41,901 nucleotides of DNA from Chloroflexota bacterium (GTDB lineage Bacteria > Chloroflexota > Anaerolineae > Aggregatilineales > Phototrophicaceae). The notes beneath the pieces were generated by a model that was not told where the DNA came from, searched no databases, and saw only the letters and a list, made by a program, of their open reading frames with translations. The DNA lies in assembly GCA_026708115.1 (NCBI GenBank), contig JAPOVL010000020.1:1-41901 (forward strand), given 5' to 3'. Positions 33,992 through 41,901 of this stretch are shown piece by piece; within the stretch, counting starts at the first letter, position 1, and each line of letters begins with the position of its first letter. A program made the translations under genes and the position numbers.

Positions 33992-35704
33992 ATGATGAAT
34001 CGACAGAAAACGCTGCAAACCGTCAAAGACAACCCCGAGGTCTCTGTATTGATCATCGGTGGTGGCGTCAACGGCATCGGCGCCTTCCGCGATTTGGCTT
34101 TGCAGGGCGTCGACGCGCTGCTGGTGGACCGCGGCGACTTCTGCAGCGGCACCAGCGCCGGTTCTTCCCACATGTTGCACGGTGGCATCCGCTACCTGGA
34201 AAACGGCGAGTTTCGGCTGGTCAACGAAGCGCTGCACGAGCGGGATCGCATGTTGCGCAACGCGCCGCATTACGCCAAGCCCCTGCTTACGACGATCCCC
34301 ATCTTTCGCTGGTTCTCCGGCTTGCTCAATGCGCCGCTGAAATTCTTCAACCTGCTCGATCGTCCTGGAGAGCGTGGCGCGCTGGTCGTCAAAATCGGCT
34401 TGACGCTGTATGACTGGCTGCTGCGCGGGCAAGCCATCATGCCCAAGCACGAATTTCGACTGCGCGCGGCGGCGCTGCACCAGTACCCGCAACTGAACGC
34501 CGAGATTGTCTGCGCCGCCAGCTATTACGACGCCTGGATGCCCTATCCCGAACGCATCTGCCTCGAGATGTTGTTGGACGCTGAAGCGTACAATACCGAT
34601 TGCCATGCCATAAACTACCTGAGCGCGGTCGCGGGGGACGCGCATTCGGTGACCTTGGGCGACGAACTTTCTGGCGAGTCCCTCATCGTCAGGCCCAAAG
34701 TCGTTATTAATGCCGCGGGACCTTGGATTGACTTCGTTAATCGACGCATGGGACGTGATGATCGACGTCTCATCAGCGGCACCAAGGGATCGCACCTGGT
34801 GCTGGATCATCCCGATCTGTTGGCGGCCACCTGTGAGAGCGAAATCTTCTTCGAAAACGACGATGGTCGAATCGTCTTGATCTTGCCCTACTTGGGGCGC
34901 GTGATGGTCGGCACCACCGATATCCGCATTGACGATCCCGATGACGCGGTGATCAGCGAAGCGGAGATTGACTATATCCTGAACATGGTGGACAAGGTTT
35001 TCCCGGCGATCCGGGTCGATCGCTCGCATATCGTATTCAGTTTTTCCGCCGTGCGACCGTTGCCCTTCAGCGAAGGCGGCGCCACCGGACAGATCAGCCG
35101 CGACCACAGCATCGAAACCATTCCGCCTGATGACAATTATCGCTACCCCATCCATTCGCTAGTCGGGGGCAAATGGACCACATTCCGCGCCTTTTCCGAG
35201 CAGACGACCGATCGCGTCTTGGCTGATCTGGGTTTGCCGCGACGAGCGAGCACTCAAGACCTCCCAATCGGCGGGGGACGCGCCTATCCGCGCAGCGAGC
35301 AGGAGCGACGGCATTGGCTGCGGGAATTAGAGTCGCGCAGCGAGCTGCCCATAGACCGCCTGCGTGATCTGTTCGAGCGCTACGGCACCCGCGCTGATGA
35401 AATCGCCATGTTCGCCTCCGCCTCCGACAAGGACCGCGTGCTGGCAAATCATCCGGGCTATAGCCGGCGCGAAATTGAGTTCATCTTGCGACATGAAAAG
35501 GTCACGCAGCTGGAAGATTTGGTCTTGAGGCGCACGGTCATTGCCATGCTGGGGAACTTGACGCGCCGCCTGCTCGATGAATTGGCGGATATCTGCGCGG
35601 AGACCCTGGTCTGGTCTGATGAGCGGAAAGAGAAAGAAGTTCAGCGTACGCTTGAACTCCTCCGCAGCAAACATCTAATCGACTTACAGCGGTATATCCG
35701 CTAA
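33992..35704 (+). CDS. glpD: FAD-dependent glycerol-3-phosphate dehydrogenase
   Basis: This peripheral membrane flavoenzyme oxidises sn-glycerol-3-phosphate to dihydroxyacetone phosphate and passes electrons to quinone. The FAD Rossmann motif is VLIIGGGVNGIG (19-30). SGTSAGSSHMLHGGIRYLE follows in the characteristic position, and GRVMVGTTDIR and GGKWTTFR are further family signatures. The C-terminal GlpA/D accessory domain is complete, so the 570-residue length is normal. Two adjacent ATGs (33992, 33995) are possible starts with only a weak SD. It follows the phosphoglycerate mutase by 80 bp. Both lead into central three-carbon metabolism. Confidence 0.93.
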   Translation: MMNRQKTLQTVKDNPEVSVLIIGGGVNGIGAFRDLALQGVDALLVDRGDFCSGTSAGSSHMLHGGIRYLENGEFRLVNEALHERDRMLRNAPHYAKPLLTTIPIFRWFSGLLNAPLKFFNLLDRPGERGALVVKIGLTLYDWLLRGQAIMPKHEFRLRAAALHQYPQLNAEIVCAASYYDAWMPYPERICLEMLLDAEAYNTDCHAINYLSAVAGDAHSVTLGDELSGESLIVRPKVVINAAGPWIDFVNRRMGRDDRRLISGTKGSHLVLDHPDLLAATCESEIFFENDDGRIVLILPYLGRVMVGTTDIRIDDPDDAVISEAEIDYILNMVDKVFPAIRVDRSHIVFSFSAVRPLPFSEGGATGQISRDHSIETIPPDDNYRYPIHSLVGGKWTTFRAFSEQTTDRVLADLGLPRRASTQDLPIGGGRAYPRSEQERRHWLRELESRSELPIDRLRDLFERYGTRADEIAMFASASDKDRVLANHPGYSRREIEFILRHEKVTQLEDLVLRRTVIAMLGNLTRRLLDELADICAETLVWSDERKEKEVQRTLELLRSKHLIDLQRYIR

Positions 35705-35705
35705 G

Positions 35706-35738
35706 GCGCGTATCTTGATTCACGCGCGTCCTACGCGC
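35706..35738. terminator. Possible bidirectional hairpin between convergent glpD and ybjQ genes
   Basis: GCGCGT (35706-35711) can pair with ACGCGC (35722-35727), and GCGCGT (35724-35729) with ACGCGC (35733-35738), giving two mutually exclusive 6-bp hairpins in the 86-bp gap between convergent genes. Neither is followed by a T-run, so classification as a terminator rests mainly on position. Confidence 0.3.
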
Positions 35739-35790
35739 AGCCAATGTGAGGCATGGCCGCATGGGCAAGCACTAGACTGGCCCAAGCTGC

Positions 35791-36111
35791 CTAATCGAGC
35801 CGCACGGCTGTTCCGCTGGCTGTAACCATTAACATGCTGCCATTGGCGCCCACGGTCTCGTAGTCCAGATCGACGCTCAAGATCGCGTTTGCTCCCAGGC
35901 GCCGGGCATTATCGGTCATCTCGCTCATGGCGATGTCTTTCGCTCGGCGCAGTTCTTCTTCATAGGCGCCGGAACGTCCGCCCACAATATCGCGAATGCC
36001 CGCGAACATATCCTTGAACATATTGGCGCCCATGATGGCTTCGCCGCTGACGATGCCAAGGTATTCCGTAACCGGCTGGCCTTCCACGCTTGGCGTTGTT
36101 GTGACGATCAC
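35791..36111 (-). CDS. YbjQ/DUF74-family protein
   Basis: This small protein belongs to the YbjQ (UPF0145) family of pentameric beta-rich proteins, annotated as putative heavy-metal binding; the real function is unknown. Typical segments are [23 protein letters not shown], the helix [15 protein letters not shown] and [13 protein letters not shown]. An upstream ATG at 36231 would add 40 unrelated residues. The GTG at 36111 is chosen because AGGAG lies 9 nt before it and the protein then has 106 residues, the usual family size. It lies 116 bp downstream of the MeaB gene, with a possible promoter of its own at 36150-36178. Confidence 0.88.
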   Translation of the reverse strand: MIVTTTPSVEGQPVTEYLGIVSGEAIMGANMFKDMFAGIRDIVGGRSGAYEEELRRAKDIAMSEMTDNARRLGANAILSVDLDYETVGANGSMLMVTASGTAVRLD

Positions 36112-36149
36112 TGTTCTATTCTCCTTGTTCTGATCGACAATCGCGGCAT

Positions 36150-36178
36150 ATGCTACTGGCAGCGTCGGCTTTCGGCAA
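36150..36178 (-). promoter_or_regulatory. Weak candidate promoter for the YbjQ-family gene
   Basis: On the minus strand TTGCCG (36178-36173) and TAGCAT (36155-36150) are 17 bp apart; each matches the consensus at 4 of 6 positions. Read-through from the MeaB gene is equally possible. Confidence 0.3.
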
Positions 36179-36227
36179 GTGCAAGGGCGGGGAGTGAAGC
36201 CGCTCGCTGTTCGTCGTATGGAAGGCG

Positions 36228-37229
36228 TCACTTGCCCCGCAGCATCAGCGACAACATCTGCTCCGCCGCGGCGGTCGCCGCCAGATCGCCGCGCATCACC
36301 GCTGCTTCAAGTTTGGGCAGCGCCTCTTGCACCGACGGATGCGCGTAGAAACAGTCCCGCAGTCGCGTCTCAATCGCTTCCCTCAGCCAGTCCCGCAACT
36401 GCGCTCGCCGCCGCCCCGTGAAGGCGCCGCTCGCTCTGGTCGCCGCCACAAACTGCGCGATGACGTCCCAGATCTCGCCGATGCCGTCGCCGGTCAGGCC
36501 AGAGGCGGTGTGGGCCCGCGTGGTCCAGCCAGCAGTGGCCGGCGCCAATAGACGCAAGGCGCGGTTGTATTCCGCGCGGGCCGCCCCGGCCGCGACTATG
36601 TTGTCGCCGTCGGCTTTGTTGACGACCAGGGCATCGGCGATTTCGATGACACCCTTCTTGATGCCCTGCAATTCGTCGCCCGCGCCGGTGATCAGCAGCA
36701 GCAGGAAAAAATCCACCAGCGAGCGCAGGGCGATCTCGCTTTGGCCGGTGCCCACGGTCTCCACCACGATCACGTCATAACCGGCGGCCTCGCAGAGCAG
36801 AATGGATTCCCGTGTCCCGGCCGCGACGCCTCCCAGGACACCGCCGGTTGGGGAAGGGCGGATGAAGGCCTTCGGGTCGCGCGAGAGGCGTTCCATTCGT
36901 GTTTTGTCGCCCAGGATGCTGCCGCGGGTCAAGCTGCTGCTAGGATCAATGGCCAGCACGGCAACTTTGTGACCGCGCTCGGTGAGTAAGCATCCGAAAG
37001 TGTCGATGAAAGTGCTCTTGCCCGCGCCCGGCGCGCCCGTGATGCCGATGCGAATCGACTGACCGGCCAGCGGCAGCAATTCCGTCAAGAGCCTTTGCGC
37101 CGCCTGGGCGTGTTGTGGCGCCCTGCTTTCGACCAAGGTGATAGCGCGCGCCAAGGCGGCGCGGTCCCTCCCGCGCACGCCGGCGGCGAGGGCAGTTACA
37201 TCTATCGGTCTTTGCGGCGCTTGGGTCAT
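36228..37229 (-). CDS. meaB: MeaB/ArgK-family GTPase, methylmalonyl-CoA mutase chaperone
   Basis: This G3E-type P-loop GTPase protects methylmalonyl-CoA mutase from inactivation and gates loading of adenosylcobalamin. Walker A is GAPGAGKS (65-72). [20 protein letters not shown] is the family-specific switch region, [11 protein letters not shown] gives the Walker B/switch segment, and VVNKADG is the base-specificity NKxD motif. At 333 residues the length is normal. It lies downstream of the mutase subunit genes on the same strand but is separated from them by a GYD-domain gene on the other strand, and it has its own promoter (37261-37288). Confidence 0.94.
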   Translation of the reverse strand: MTQAPQRPIDVTALAAGVRGRDRAALARAITLVESRAPQHAQAAQRLLTELLPLAGQSIRIGITGAPGAGKSTFIDTFGCLLTERGHKVAVLAIDPSSSLTRGSILGDKTRMERLSRDPKAFIRPSPTGGVLGGVAAGTRESILLCEAAGYDVIVVETVGTGQSEIALRSLVDFFLLLLITGAGDELQGIKKGVIEIADALVVNKADGDNIVAAGAARAEYNRALRLLAPATAGWTTRAHTASGLTGDGIGEIWDVIAQFVAATRASGAFTGRRRAQLRDWLREAIETRLRDCFYAHPSVQEALPKLEAAVMRGDLAATAAAEQMLSLMLRGK

Positions 37230-37260
37230 CGCAATCGTCGACAGTCAATTGCTTTCGTCA

Positions 37261-37288
37261 ATCATAAAGTATAGACTGAAAATGTCAC
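37261..37288 (-). promoter_or_regulatory. Promoter for meaB
   Basis: On the minus strand GTGACA (37288-37283) and TATGAT (37266-37261) each match the consensus at 5 of 6 positions and are 16 bp apart. The leader to the ATG at 37229 is about 25-30 nt. The divergent GYD gene must be read from the same 124-bp gap, perhaps from TTGCTT (37249-37254) and TATAGA (37270-37275), which are only 15 bp apart. Confidence 0.55.
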
Positions 37289-37353
37289 CTGCGGCCCGGC
37301 ATTTGCTTCGGCTGCTGGCGGACATAGTGAACAATTTACGAAAGGACAAAGCA

Positions 37354-37677
37354 ATGGCGCTTTTCTTATGGCAGTTCGCCTTTACTTCAAAAGCTTGGGA
37401 ACGGCAGATGGGGGAACATATATCGCCGTTTGATCATCTGGATGACAAGGTGGCGGGAGAGTTTGGCGGTACCGTGCACCAGTCTTGGTACGCCTTTGGC
37501 GAGTACGACGTTATCGCAGTGGTGGAAATGCCGGACAATGAAAGCATGGCGGCTTACGTGCTGGCGATGAACGCTTTGGGATATCTGTCCGGCGGCAAAA
37601 CCACCGTTCTGATGTCCATGGACGAAGGCGGCTCGGCGTTGAAGCGCGCCGGAGAAGCGATGGAACTGCGCGAGTAG
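37354..37677 (+). CDS. GYD-domain protein
   Basis: This is a small cytoplasmic protein of the GYD family (named for its conserved Gly-Tyr-Asp), whose function is unknown; structurally such proteins resemble dimeric alpha-beta barrels. FGEYDVIAVVEMPDNESMAA is the signature region, here with GEYD. The frame extends upstream to 37138 over the meaB gene. The ATG at 37354 is chosen because AAAGGA lies 8 nt before it, giving 107 residues, near the usual size. It sits divergent from meaB and convergent with the mutase large-subunit gene, splitting the mutase locus. Confidence 0.82.
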   Translation: MALFLWQFAFTSKAWERQMGEHISPFDHLDDKVAGEFGGTVHQSWYAFGEYDVIAVVEMPDNESMAAYVLAMNALGYLSGGKTTVLMSMDEGGSALKRAGEAMELRE

Positions 37678-37730
37678 TTCACTTTGAACGTCGTTTGCCC
37701 TTCCTCGGTCGCGACGGCCAAGGGCAGATT

Positions 37731-39923
37731 TCAGAGCCTAAGCGTCATACCGAGGCGTCCGCGCAATTCCTGCAGCACTTCCCGCGCGGCGGCCGGGATG
37801 ACCGTGCCGGGGCCAAAAATCGCGGACGCGCCGTGGTCATACAAGAATTGGTGATCCCGCGCGGGAATCACCCCGCCGATCACCACCATCATTTCGTCGC
37901 GTCCCAGCTTGCCCAGCTCCGCGACCAGTTGCGGCAGAAGGGTCTTGTGACCGGCCGCCAGGGAACTGATGCCGATGACGTGCACGTCGTTCTCCACCGC
38001 AGCCTTGGCCACCTCGGCCGGCGTTTGGAAGAGCGGCGCGATATCCACATCAAAGCCCATATCGGCGAAGGCGGTGGCGATTACTTTGGCGCCGCGGTCG
38101 TGGCCGTCTTGTCCGATTTTGGCGACCATGATGCGGGGGCGACGCCCTTCGTCGCGCGCGAAGGCATCGGTCAACCGCTGTACCGCGGCGAATTCTCCCG
38201 CGTCGCCAAACTCGCCGCTATAAACGCCGGTGACAGAGCGAACCAGCGCTTTGTGCCGGCCCCAAACTTTTTCCAGCGTCATGGAGATTTCGCCCGTGGT
38301 CGCCCGCGCTCGCGCCGCCTCGACGGCCAATGCAAGCAAGTTGCCCTGGCCGGTTTCCGCGCAAGCCGTCAGCCCGTTAAGCGCTGAGCGCAGCTTGGCT
38401 TCATCGCGATCGCGGCGGAGTTGCCGCAAGCGCTTGATTTGGGATTCGCGCACGGCGCTGTTGTCGACCTCGAGGATTTCGATGGGTTCTTCGCGGGTTG
38501 GCCGGTACTTGTTGACGCCAATGAGGCTTTCGATACCGCTGTCGATTTGCGCTTGACGCCGGGCAGCCGCTTCTTCGATGCGCATCTTGGGGGCGCCGGT
38601 TTCCAAGGCTTTCGCCATGCCGCCCAGCGCTTCAATCTCTTGAATATGCGACCAGGCGCGTTTTGCCAATTGCTGAGTCAAGTTTTCGACCAGGTAAGAG
38701 CCGCCCCAGGGATCAACCACATCGGTGATGCCCGTTTCCTCTTGCAGGAATAGCTGGGTGTTGCGGGCGATGCGCGCGCTGAAATCCGTTGGCAGCGCCA
38801 GGGCCTCGTCCAGGGCATTGGTATGCAGCGATTGCGTATGACCAAGGACAGCCGCCATGGCTTCAATACAGGTGCGAACCACGTTGTTGAAGGGATCCTG
38901 GGCTTGCAGGCTCCAGCCCGAAGTCTGGCAATGCGCGCGCAAGGCCATTGATTTGGGATTCTGGGGACCGAATGATTTCACCAGTTTGGCCCACAACAAG
39001 CGCGCCGCCCGCAGCTTGGCGATCTCCATGAAGTAATTCATGCCGATGCCCCAAAAGAAGGACTGACGCGGCGCGAAGCGATCGATATCCAGCCCGGCTT
39101 GCAGGCCGGCGCGCAGGTATTCCAGGCCATTCGCCAGGGTATACGCCAGTTCGATATCGGCGCTGGCGCCCGCTTCCTGGATGTGATAGCCGCTGACGCT
39201 GATGCTGTTGAACTTCGGCATGGAAGCCGCTGTGTAAGCGAAGATGTCGGAGATGATCTTCATGGACGGCACCGGGGGATAAATGTAAGTATTGCGCACC
39301 ATATACTCTTTGAGGATATCGTTTTGAATGGTGCCGGTCAGCCGCTCGGGGGGGACGCCCTGTTCCTCGGCGCTGACGATGTAAAAAGCCAGGATGGGCA
39401 AGACCGCGCCGTTCATCGTCATCGATACCGACATCTGGTCCAGGGGAATGCCAGCAAAGAGGATATTGGTATCGAGCACGCTGTCGATCGCAACGCCGGC
39501 CTTGCCGACATCGCCTTCTACGCGCGGGTGATCGGAATCGTAGCCGCGGTGGGTCGCGAGATCAAAGGCCACCGAAAGGCCCTTTTGCCCGGCCGCCAAG
39601 TTGCGCCGGTAAAAGGCATTGCTCTCTTCGGCTGTGGAGAATCCGGCATATTGGCGAATGGTCCAGGGGCGGACGGCGTACATGGCCGGGTAGGGTCCGC
39701 GCAAAAAAGGCGGGATGCCGGCAACGAATCCAGTGTGGTCGACGCGCTCCAGGTCGGCAGCGGTGTACAGCGCCTTGATATCGATCTCTTCCAGGGTTCG
39801 CCAAACCAGCGCGTCAGCGCGGCTGCCCGTCCCGGCTTCGACTTGGGCGCGCCACAAATCTTGGTTCGGCGGCTGTGCCCCCGGTTCATAAGCGATTTTG
39901 GTGAAATCCGGCGAGGCGCTCAT
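37731..39923 (-). CDS. mutB: Methylmalonyl-CoA mutase, large (catalytic) subunit
   Basis: This adenosylcobalamin enzyme interconverts (R)-methylmalonyl-CoA and succinyl-CoA in propionate metabolism or related CO2-fixing cycles. The N-terminal barrel shows the family segment [20 protein letters not shown]. The C-terminal B12-binding domain has DGHDRG with His608 as the lower cobalt ligand, then ISSLAAGH and VIGGVIP. At 730 residues it is complete. The start codon overlaps the stop of the small-subunit gene in ATGA, so both chains are made in a coupled way. No methylmalonyl-CoA epimerase gene is present in the window. Confidence 0.95.
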   Translation of the reverse strand: MSASPDFTKIAYEPGAQPPNQDLWRAQVEAGTGSRADALVWRTLEEIDIKALYTAADLERVDHTGFVAGIPPFLRGPYPAMYAVRPWTIRQYAGFSTAEESNAFYRRNLAAGQKGLSVAFDLATHRGYDSDHPRVEGDVGKAGVAIDSVLDTNILFAGIPLDQMSVSMTMNGAVLPILAFYIVSAEEQGVPPERLTGTIQNDILKEYMVRNTYIYPPVPSMKIISDIFAYTAASMPKFNSISVSGYHIQEAGASADIELAYTLANGLEYLRAGLQAGLDIDRFAPRQSFFWGIGMNYFMEIAKLRAARLLWAKLVKSFGPQNPKSMALRAHCQTSGWSLQAQDPFNNVVRTCIEAMAAVLGHTQSLHTNALDEALALPTDFSARIARNTQLFLQEETGITDVVDPWGGSYLVENLTQQLAKRAWSHIQEIEALGGMAKALETGAPKMRIEEAAARRQAQIDSGIESLIGVNKYRPTREEPIEILEVDNSAVRESQIKRLRQLRRDRDEAKLRSALNGLTACAETGQGNLLALAVEAARARATTGEISMTLEKVWGRHKALVRSVTGVYSGEFGDAGEFAAVQRLTDAFARDEGRRPRIMVAKIGQDGHDRGAKVIATAFADMGFDVDIAPLFQTPAEVAKAAVENDVHVIGISSLAAGHKTLLPQLVAELGKLGRDEMMVVIGGVIPARDHQFLYDHGASAIFGPGTVIPAAAREVLQELRGRLGMTLRL

Positions 39924-41404
39924 GTCTCGGCTCCGGCGGGTTGGCGACGCGCTGCGAAAGCTTCAGCCAGTCGCAGCGGTCTCAACGGTAGCGCGGCAAT
40001 AGCGCTCGCATCCACACGGACGGCGGCTGGCGGCGGCTGATCACGCGGCGGCGGGCTCGCTTCGTCAGGGTTGAGATAGGCGTTGACGCCGACGAGTACG
40101 GCAGCGCCCGCTTCCAAGTCGCTTTGACGGCGCTTGGCAATTGCCTCGATGCCCGCTTGTATGGTCCCGTCTTGCAAGGCCGCCAGCATACCGCCAGCCG
40201 CTTCGATGTCCTGGAACATCTTCCAGGCGGCATGAGCCAGTTGGTCGGTCAGTTTTTCGATGTGCCAACTGCCGCCGGCCGGATCAATCAACTCCGTCAA
40301 GTGCAATTCCTCTTGCAAGATCAACTGCAGGTTGCGCGCGATCCGCCGCGAAAAATTGTCCGAATCCCCGCGTGGCGCATCGAAGGGCGGCACGGTGATG
40401 CTGTCGACGCCGGCGATGGCGGCCGCCATCGCCTCGCTGGTCGCGCGCAGAATATTGATATGGGGATCAAGTCGGGATTTGTTTCGGCGCCCGCAGCGGG
40501 CGTGAAGACGAATCTTTTGCGCTTCATCGTCGGCGCCAAAGGCGCGCGCCACCTGCGACCACATCGCCTTTATCGCGCGCAGCTTGGCGATTTCCATGAA
40601 GAAGTTTTCGCCGATGTTCAAGAAAAAGTGCGTCTTTCCGGCGGCTTGACTGACGTCCAGGCCACGGGCGGTCGTCTCCCGAAGATAAGCAACCGCGGTC
40701 CCCAGCGCGATTGCCAACTCCTGCACGGCGCTAGCGCCGGCGTCGTGATAGACATCGCTGCGCACAGCGAAGCATCCGAGTTGCGGCGACATTTGCTTCA
40801 CATCTGTCGCGTGCTGGACCATCCGCTCGAAGATGTCGCTCGGCGCGCTGCCGGTTCGCGCCAGCCCCGACAGTGGATCATAGCCGATGCAGCCGCTCAG
40901 GCGCGCCAGCGTTGCTTCCGGGACAGCGGCGCAGAGCAATTGGCAGGTCTTCAAGGCACGAGCGCCGTCAGCCAGGAAAAGTGGCGCCTGGCCCAGGTCG
41001 ATGCCGGAGAGCGCAGTCTGAAGATCGGCAACAGTCTCAATGCGCGGACTTGAGCCGAGAGCGATGGCTGTCTGTCCGTTGGCCAGGGCATCATGCAGCG
41101 CTTGATTGAATGCCCCCGGGTCGGGAAAATCAAGTTCCTGCGCGATGAGCCAGGGACGCCCGCGGTAGCCGGCCGCGCGCGTCCCGCGCAGGTAGGGATA
41201 TTGACCCGGAAGACCCAGGCAAGCGGAAATGCCATCAAGGTCTTCCGCTGTCGCGACGGGAAAGAGATCAATGCCCTCATAGCTGCGCTTGGTCAAGGAA
41301 TCCGGCGAGCGTCCCCGCAGGGATTTTTCAATCGCCGCGATCCATTCGTCCCGCGAAACATTTTCAAATTCGGCAAAGAGCGCGCTGTGATCCGCTGTTG
41401 TCAT
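39920..41404 (-). CDS. mutA: Methylmalonyl-CoA mutase, small subunit (short form)
   Basis: This is the non-catalytic partner of the large subunit, related to its barrel domain. Motifs shared with the partner include [29 protein letters not shown] and the [18 protein letters not shown] region. The frame opens at 41620, but the stretch before 41404 runs through the promoter and G tract and is not protein-like. The ATG at 41404, with GAGG 7 nt upstream and a TATAAT about 30 nt upstream, is the true start, giving 494 residues ([20 protein letters not shown]). Classical small subunits (about 600-640 residues) carry a degenerate C-terminal B12-like domain; here the protein ends just after the barrel. 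Confidence 0.9.
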   Translation of the reverse strand: MTTADHSALFAEFENVSRDEWIAAIEKSLRGRSPDSLTKRSYEGIDLFPVATAEDLDGISACLGLPGQYPYLRGTRAAGYRGRPWLIAQELDFPDPGAFNQALHDALANGQTAIALGSSPRIETVADLQTALSGIDLGQAPLFLADGARALKTCQLLCAAVPEATLARLSGCIGYDPLSGLARTGSAPSDIFERMVQHATDVKQMSPQLGCFAVRSDVYHDAGASAVQELAIALGTAVAYLRETTARGLDVSQAAGKTHFFLNIGENFFMEIAKLRAIKAMWSQVARAFGADDEAQKIRLHARCGRRNKSRLDPHINILRATSEAMAAAIAGVDSITVPPFDAPRGDSDNFSRRIARNLQLILQEELHLTELIDPAGGSWHIEKLTDQLAHAAWKMFQDIEAAGGMLAALQDGTIQAGIEAIAKRRQSDLEAGAAVLVGVNAYLNPDEASPPPRDQPPPAAVRVDASAIAALPLRPLRLAEAFAARRQPAGAET

Positions 41405-41432
41405 CGTTTTGCCTCGGCCCGAAATGAGGTTC

Positions 41433-41460
41433 ATTATAGCGCCTGAAGCGCGGCTGTGGA
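41433..41460 (-). promoter_or_regulatory. Promoter of the mutA-mutB operon
   Basis: On the minus strand a perfect TATAAT (41438-41433) is preceded at 16 bp by TCCACA (41460-41455), a 4 of 6 match to the -35 box. Transcription would begin near 41426, about 20 nt before the ATG at 41404. This excludes the longer upstream frame as coding. Confidence 0.6.
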
Positions 41461-41588
41461 ATTGCGCAAGGGGCGGACAGTTTTCGACAGGTAGCCAAGG
41501 CGCGAGCGCGCGATGAAGCGTCATTTGTCCTCCAAACGCCCGGAAGTTGCCCCGTTTTTGCCTAACAGTATAGATACAGTATGTATAT

Positions 41589-41600
41589 GGGGGGGGGGGG
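41589..41600. repeat. G12 homopolymer
   Basis: Twelve consecutive G residues follow a TATATG. Such tracts are prone to slippage in replication and in sequencing, so the exact length should be treated with caution. It lies about 160 bp upstream of the mutase promoter, outside any gene. Confidence 0.8.
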
Positions 41601-41627
41601 TACCCCTTGGCCCCCCTCACCCCCCGG

Positions 41628-41654
41628 CCCCCTCTCCCATTAAGGGAGAGGGGG
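41628..41654. repeat. Perfect 11-bp palindrome (C-rich/G-rich arms)
   Basis: Arms CCCCCTCTCCC (41628-41638) and GGGAGAGGGGG (41644-41654) are perfectly complementary around a 5-nt ATTAA loop. The preceding C-rich tract (41603-41627) seems part of the same element. It resembles the hairpin at 1914-1934 in composition and loop size and is probably another intergenic repeat. No T-run follows, so it is not a standard terminator. Confidence 0.65.
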
Positions 41655-41901
41655 AGCTAAGCTTGGCGGATATCGTAATGATTTCTTGATTTTCGCAATG
41701 ATTGGCTCCGTTTTGTATTGTTTCGGCGCTGTATCCGTTATCTATGCGTATGATTTGCAGTAGCGGACAAGCCACGGGCCCGCCCCTACGGCCGACTATT
41801 ATTTTGGAGTCCGTCGGGGCGCGGCTGGTTGGGATTATGGGCGCCCGGGATGGCGATCGGGCTAGCTTTTGGCAGATCGACGGGCCTTGCGGTTTTGTCG
41901 A

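Larger units (their letters stand above)
41461..41901. other. Intergenic end of window, no gene recognised
   Basis: Beyond the mutase promoter no protein-like frame is seen on either strand. The stretch holds the G12 tract and the palindrome listed separately. The last 240 bases show no RNA gene, promoter or repeat that I can support. Confidence 0.55.

Noticed and set aside
33965..35155. Antisense open frame (396 residues) over glpD
   Set aside because: glpD is unambiguous on the plus strand; no motif supports the antisense frame.
41405..41620. N-terminal extension of the mutase small subunit
   Set aside because: The extension would span the TATAAT promoter and the G-rich tract; GAGG plus the normal N-terminus place the start at 41404.
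1..41901. CRISPR arrays, tRNA or rRNA genes, insertion sequences
   Set aside because: No regularly spaced direct repeats, cloverleaf-like segments, rRNA cores or transposase-like frames were seen on either strand.

Overview
This window is most likely from the chromosome of a Chloroflexota (Anaerolineae-like) bacterium. That is inferred from the gene mix: CUT1 sugar importers without lipobox-type binding proteins or a local ATPase, a two-subunit methylmalonyl-CoA mutase with MeaB, a cofactor-independent phosphoglycerate mutase, an Ig-like 'W-C-W-YCP' extracytoplasmic domain, and G-rich/C-rich palindromic intergenic repeats. No rRNA, tRNA, CRISPR array, transposase or integrase was seen. Most genes look GC-rich; the block at about 20.9-32.3 kb looks visibly less so.

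Region 1 (1-5135): a sugar ABC importer operon (secreted binding protein plus two permeases) followed by an alpha/beta hydrolase. A near-consensus sigma-70 type promoter lies at 449-477. Region 2 (5242-14136): a carbohydrate-acid catabolic locus. It holds an apparently autoregulated GntR/FCD repressor, a Tat-exported binding protein, LplB- and YtcP-type permeases, a GH42-like beta-galactosidase, an enolase-superfamily dehydratase and, convergently, a DapA-family aldolase. Together these suggest import of a glycoside, hydrolysis, dehydration of a sugar acid and retro-aldol cleavage. Homologous palindromic repeats sit at the binding-protein/permease boundary in both importer operons.

Region 3 (14287-19606, minus strand): a tightly packed cassette of DegT-type sugar aminotransferase, extended SDR, hexapeptide acyltransferase and polyprenyl-phosphate GT2, preceded by an MFS transporter. 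Region 4 (19763-32276, plus strand): a UDP-sulfoquinovose synthase (SQD1/SqdB family) that overlaps by 4 nt the first of five tandem paralogous large polytopic membrane proteins. These look like GT-C glycosyltransferases, and four of the five carry an N-terminal Ig-like domain. Regions 3 and 4 together resemble an ArnA/B/C/T-type lipid-linked sugar pathway expanded with five candidate transferases and a sulfosugar donor. This is the best candidate for an undescribed system here.

Region 5 (32364-35704): phosphoglycerate mutase and glycerol-3-phosphate dehydrogenase. Region 6 (35791-41404): YbjQ-family protein, MeaB GTPase, a GYD-domain protein on the opposite strand, and the large and small methylmalonyl-CoA mutase subunits. 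The small subunit lacks the usual C-terminal B12-like domain. The last 500 bases hold the mutase promoter, a G12 tract and a strong palindrome, but no gene.
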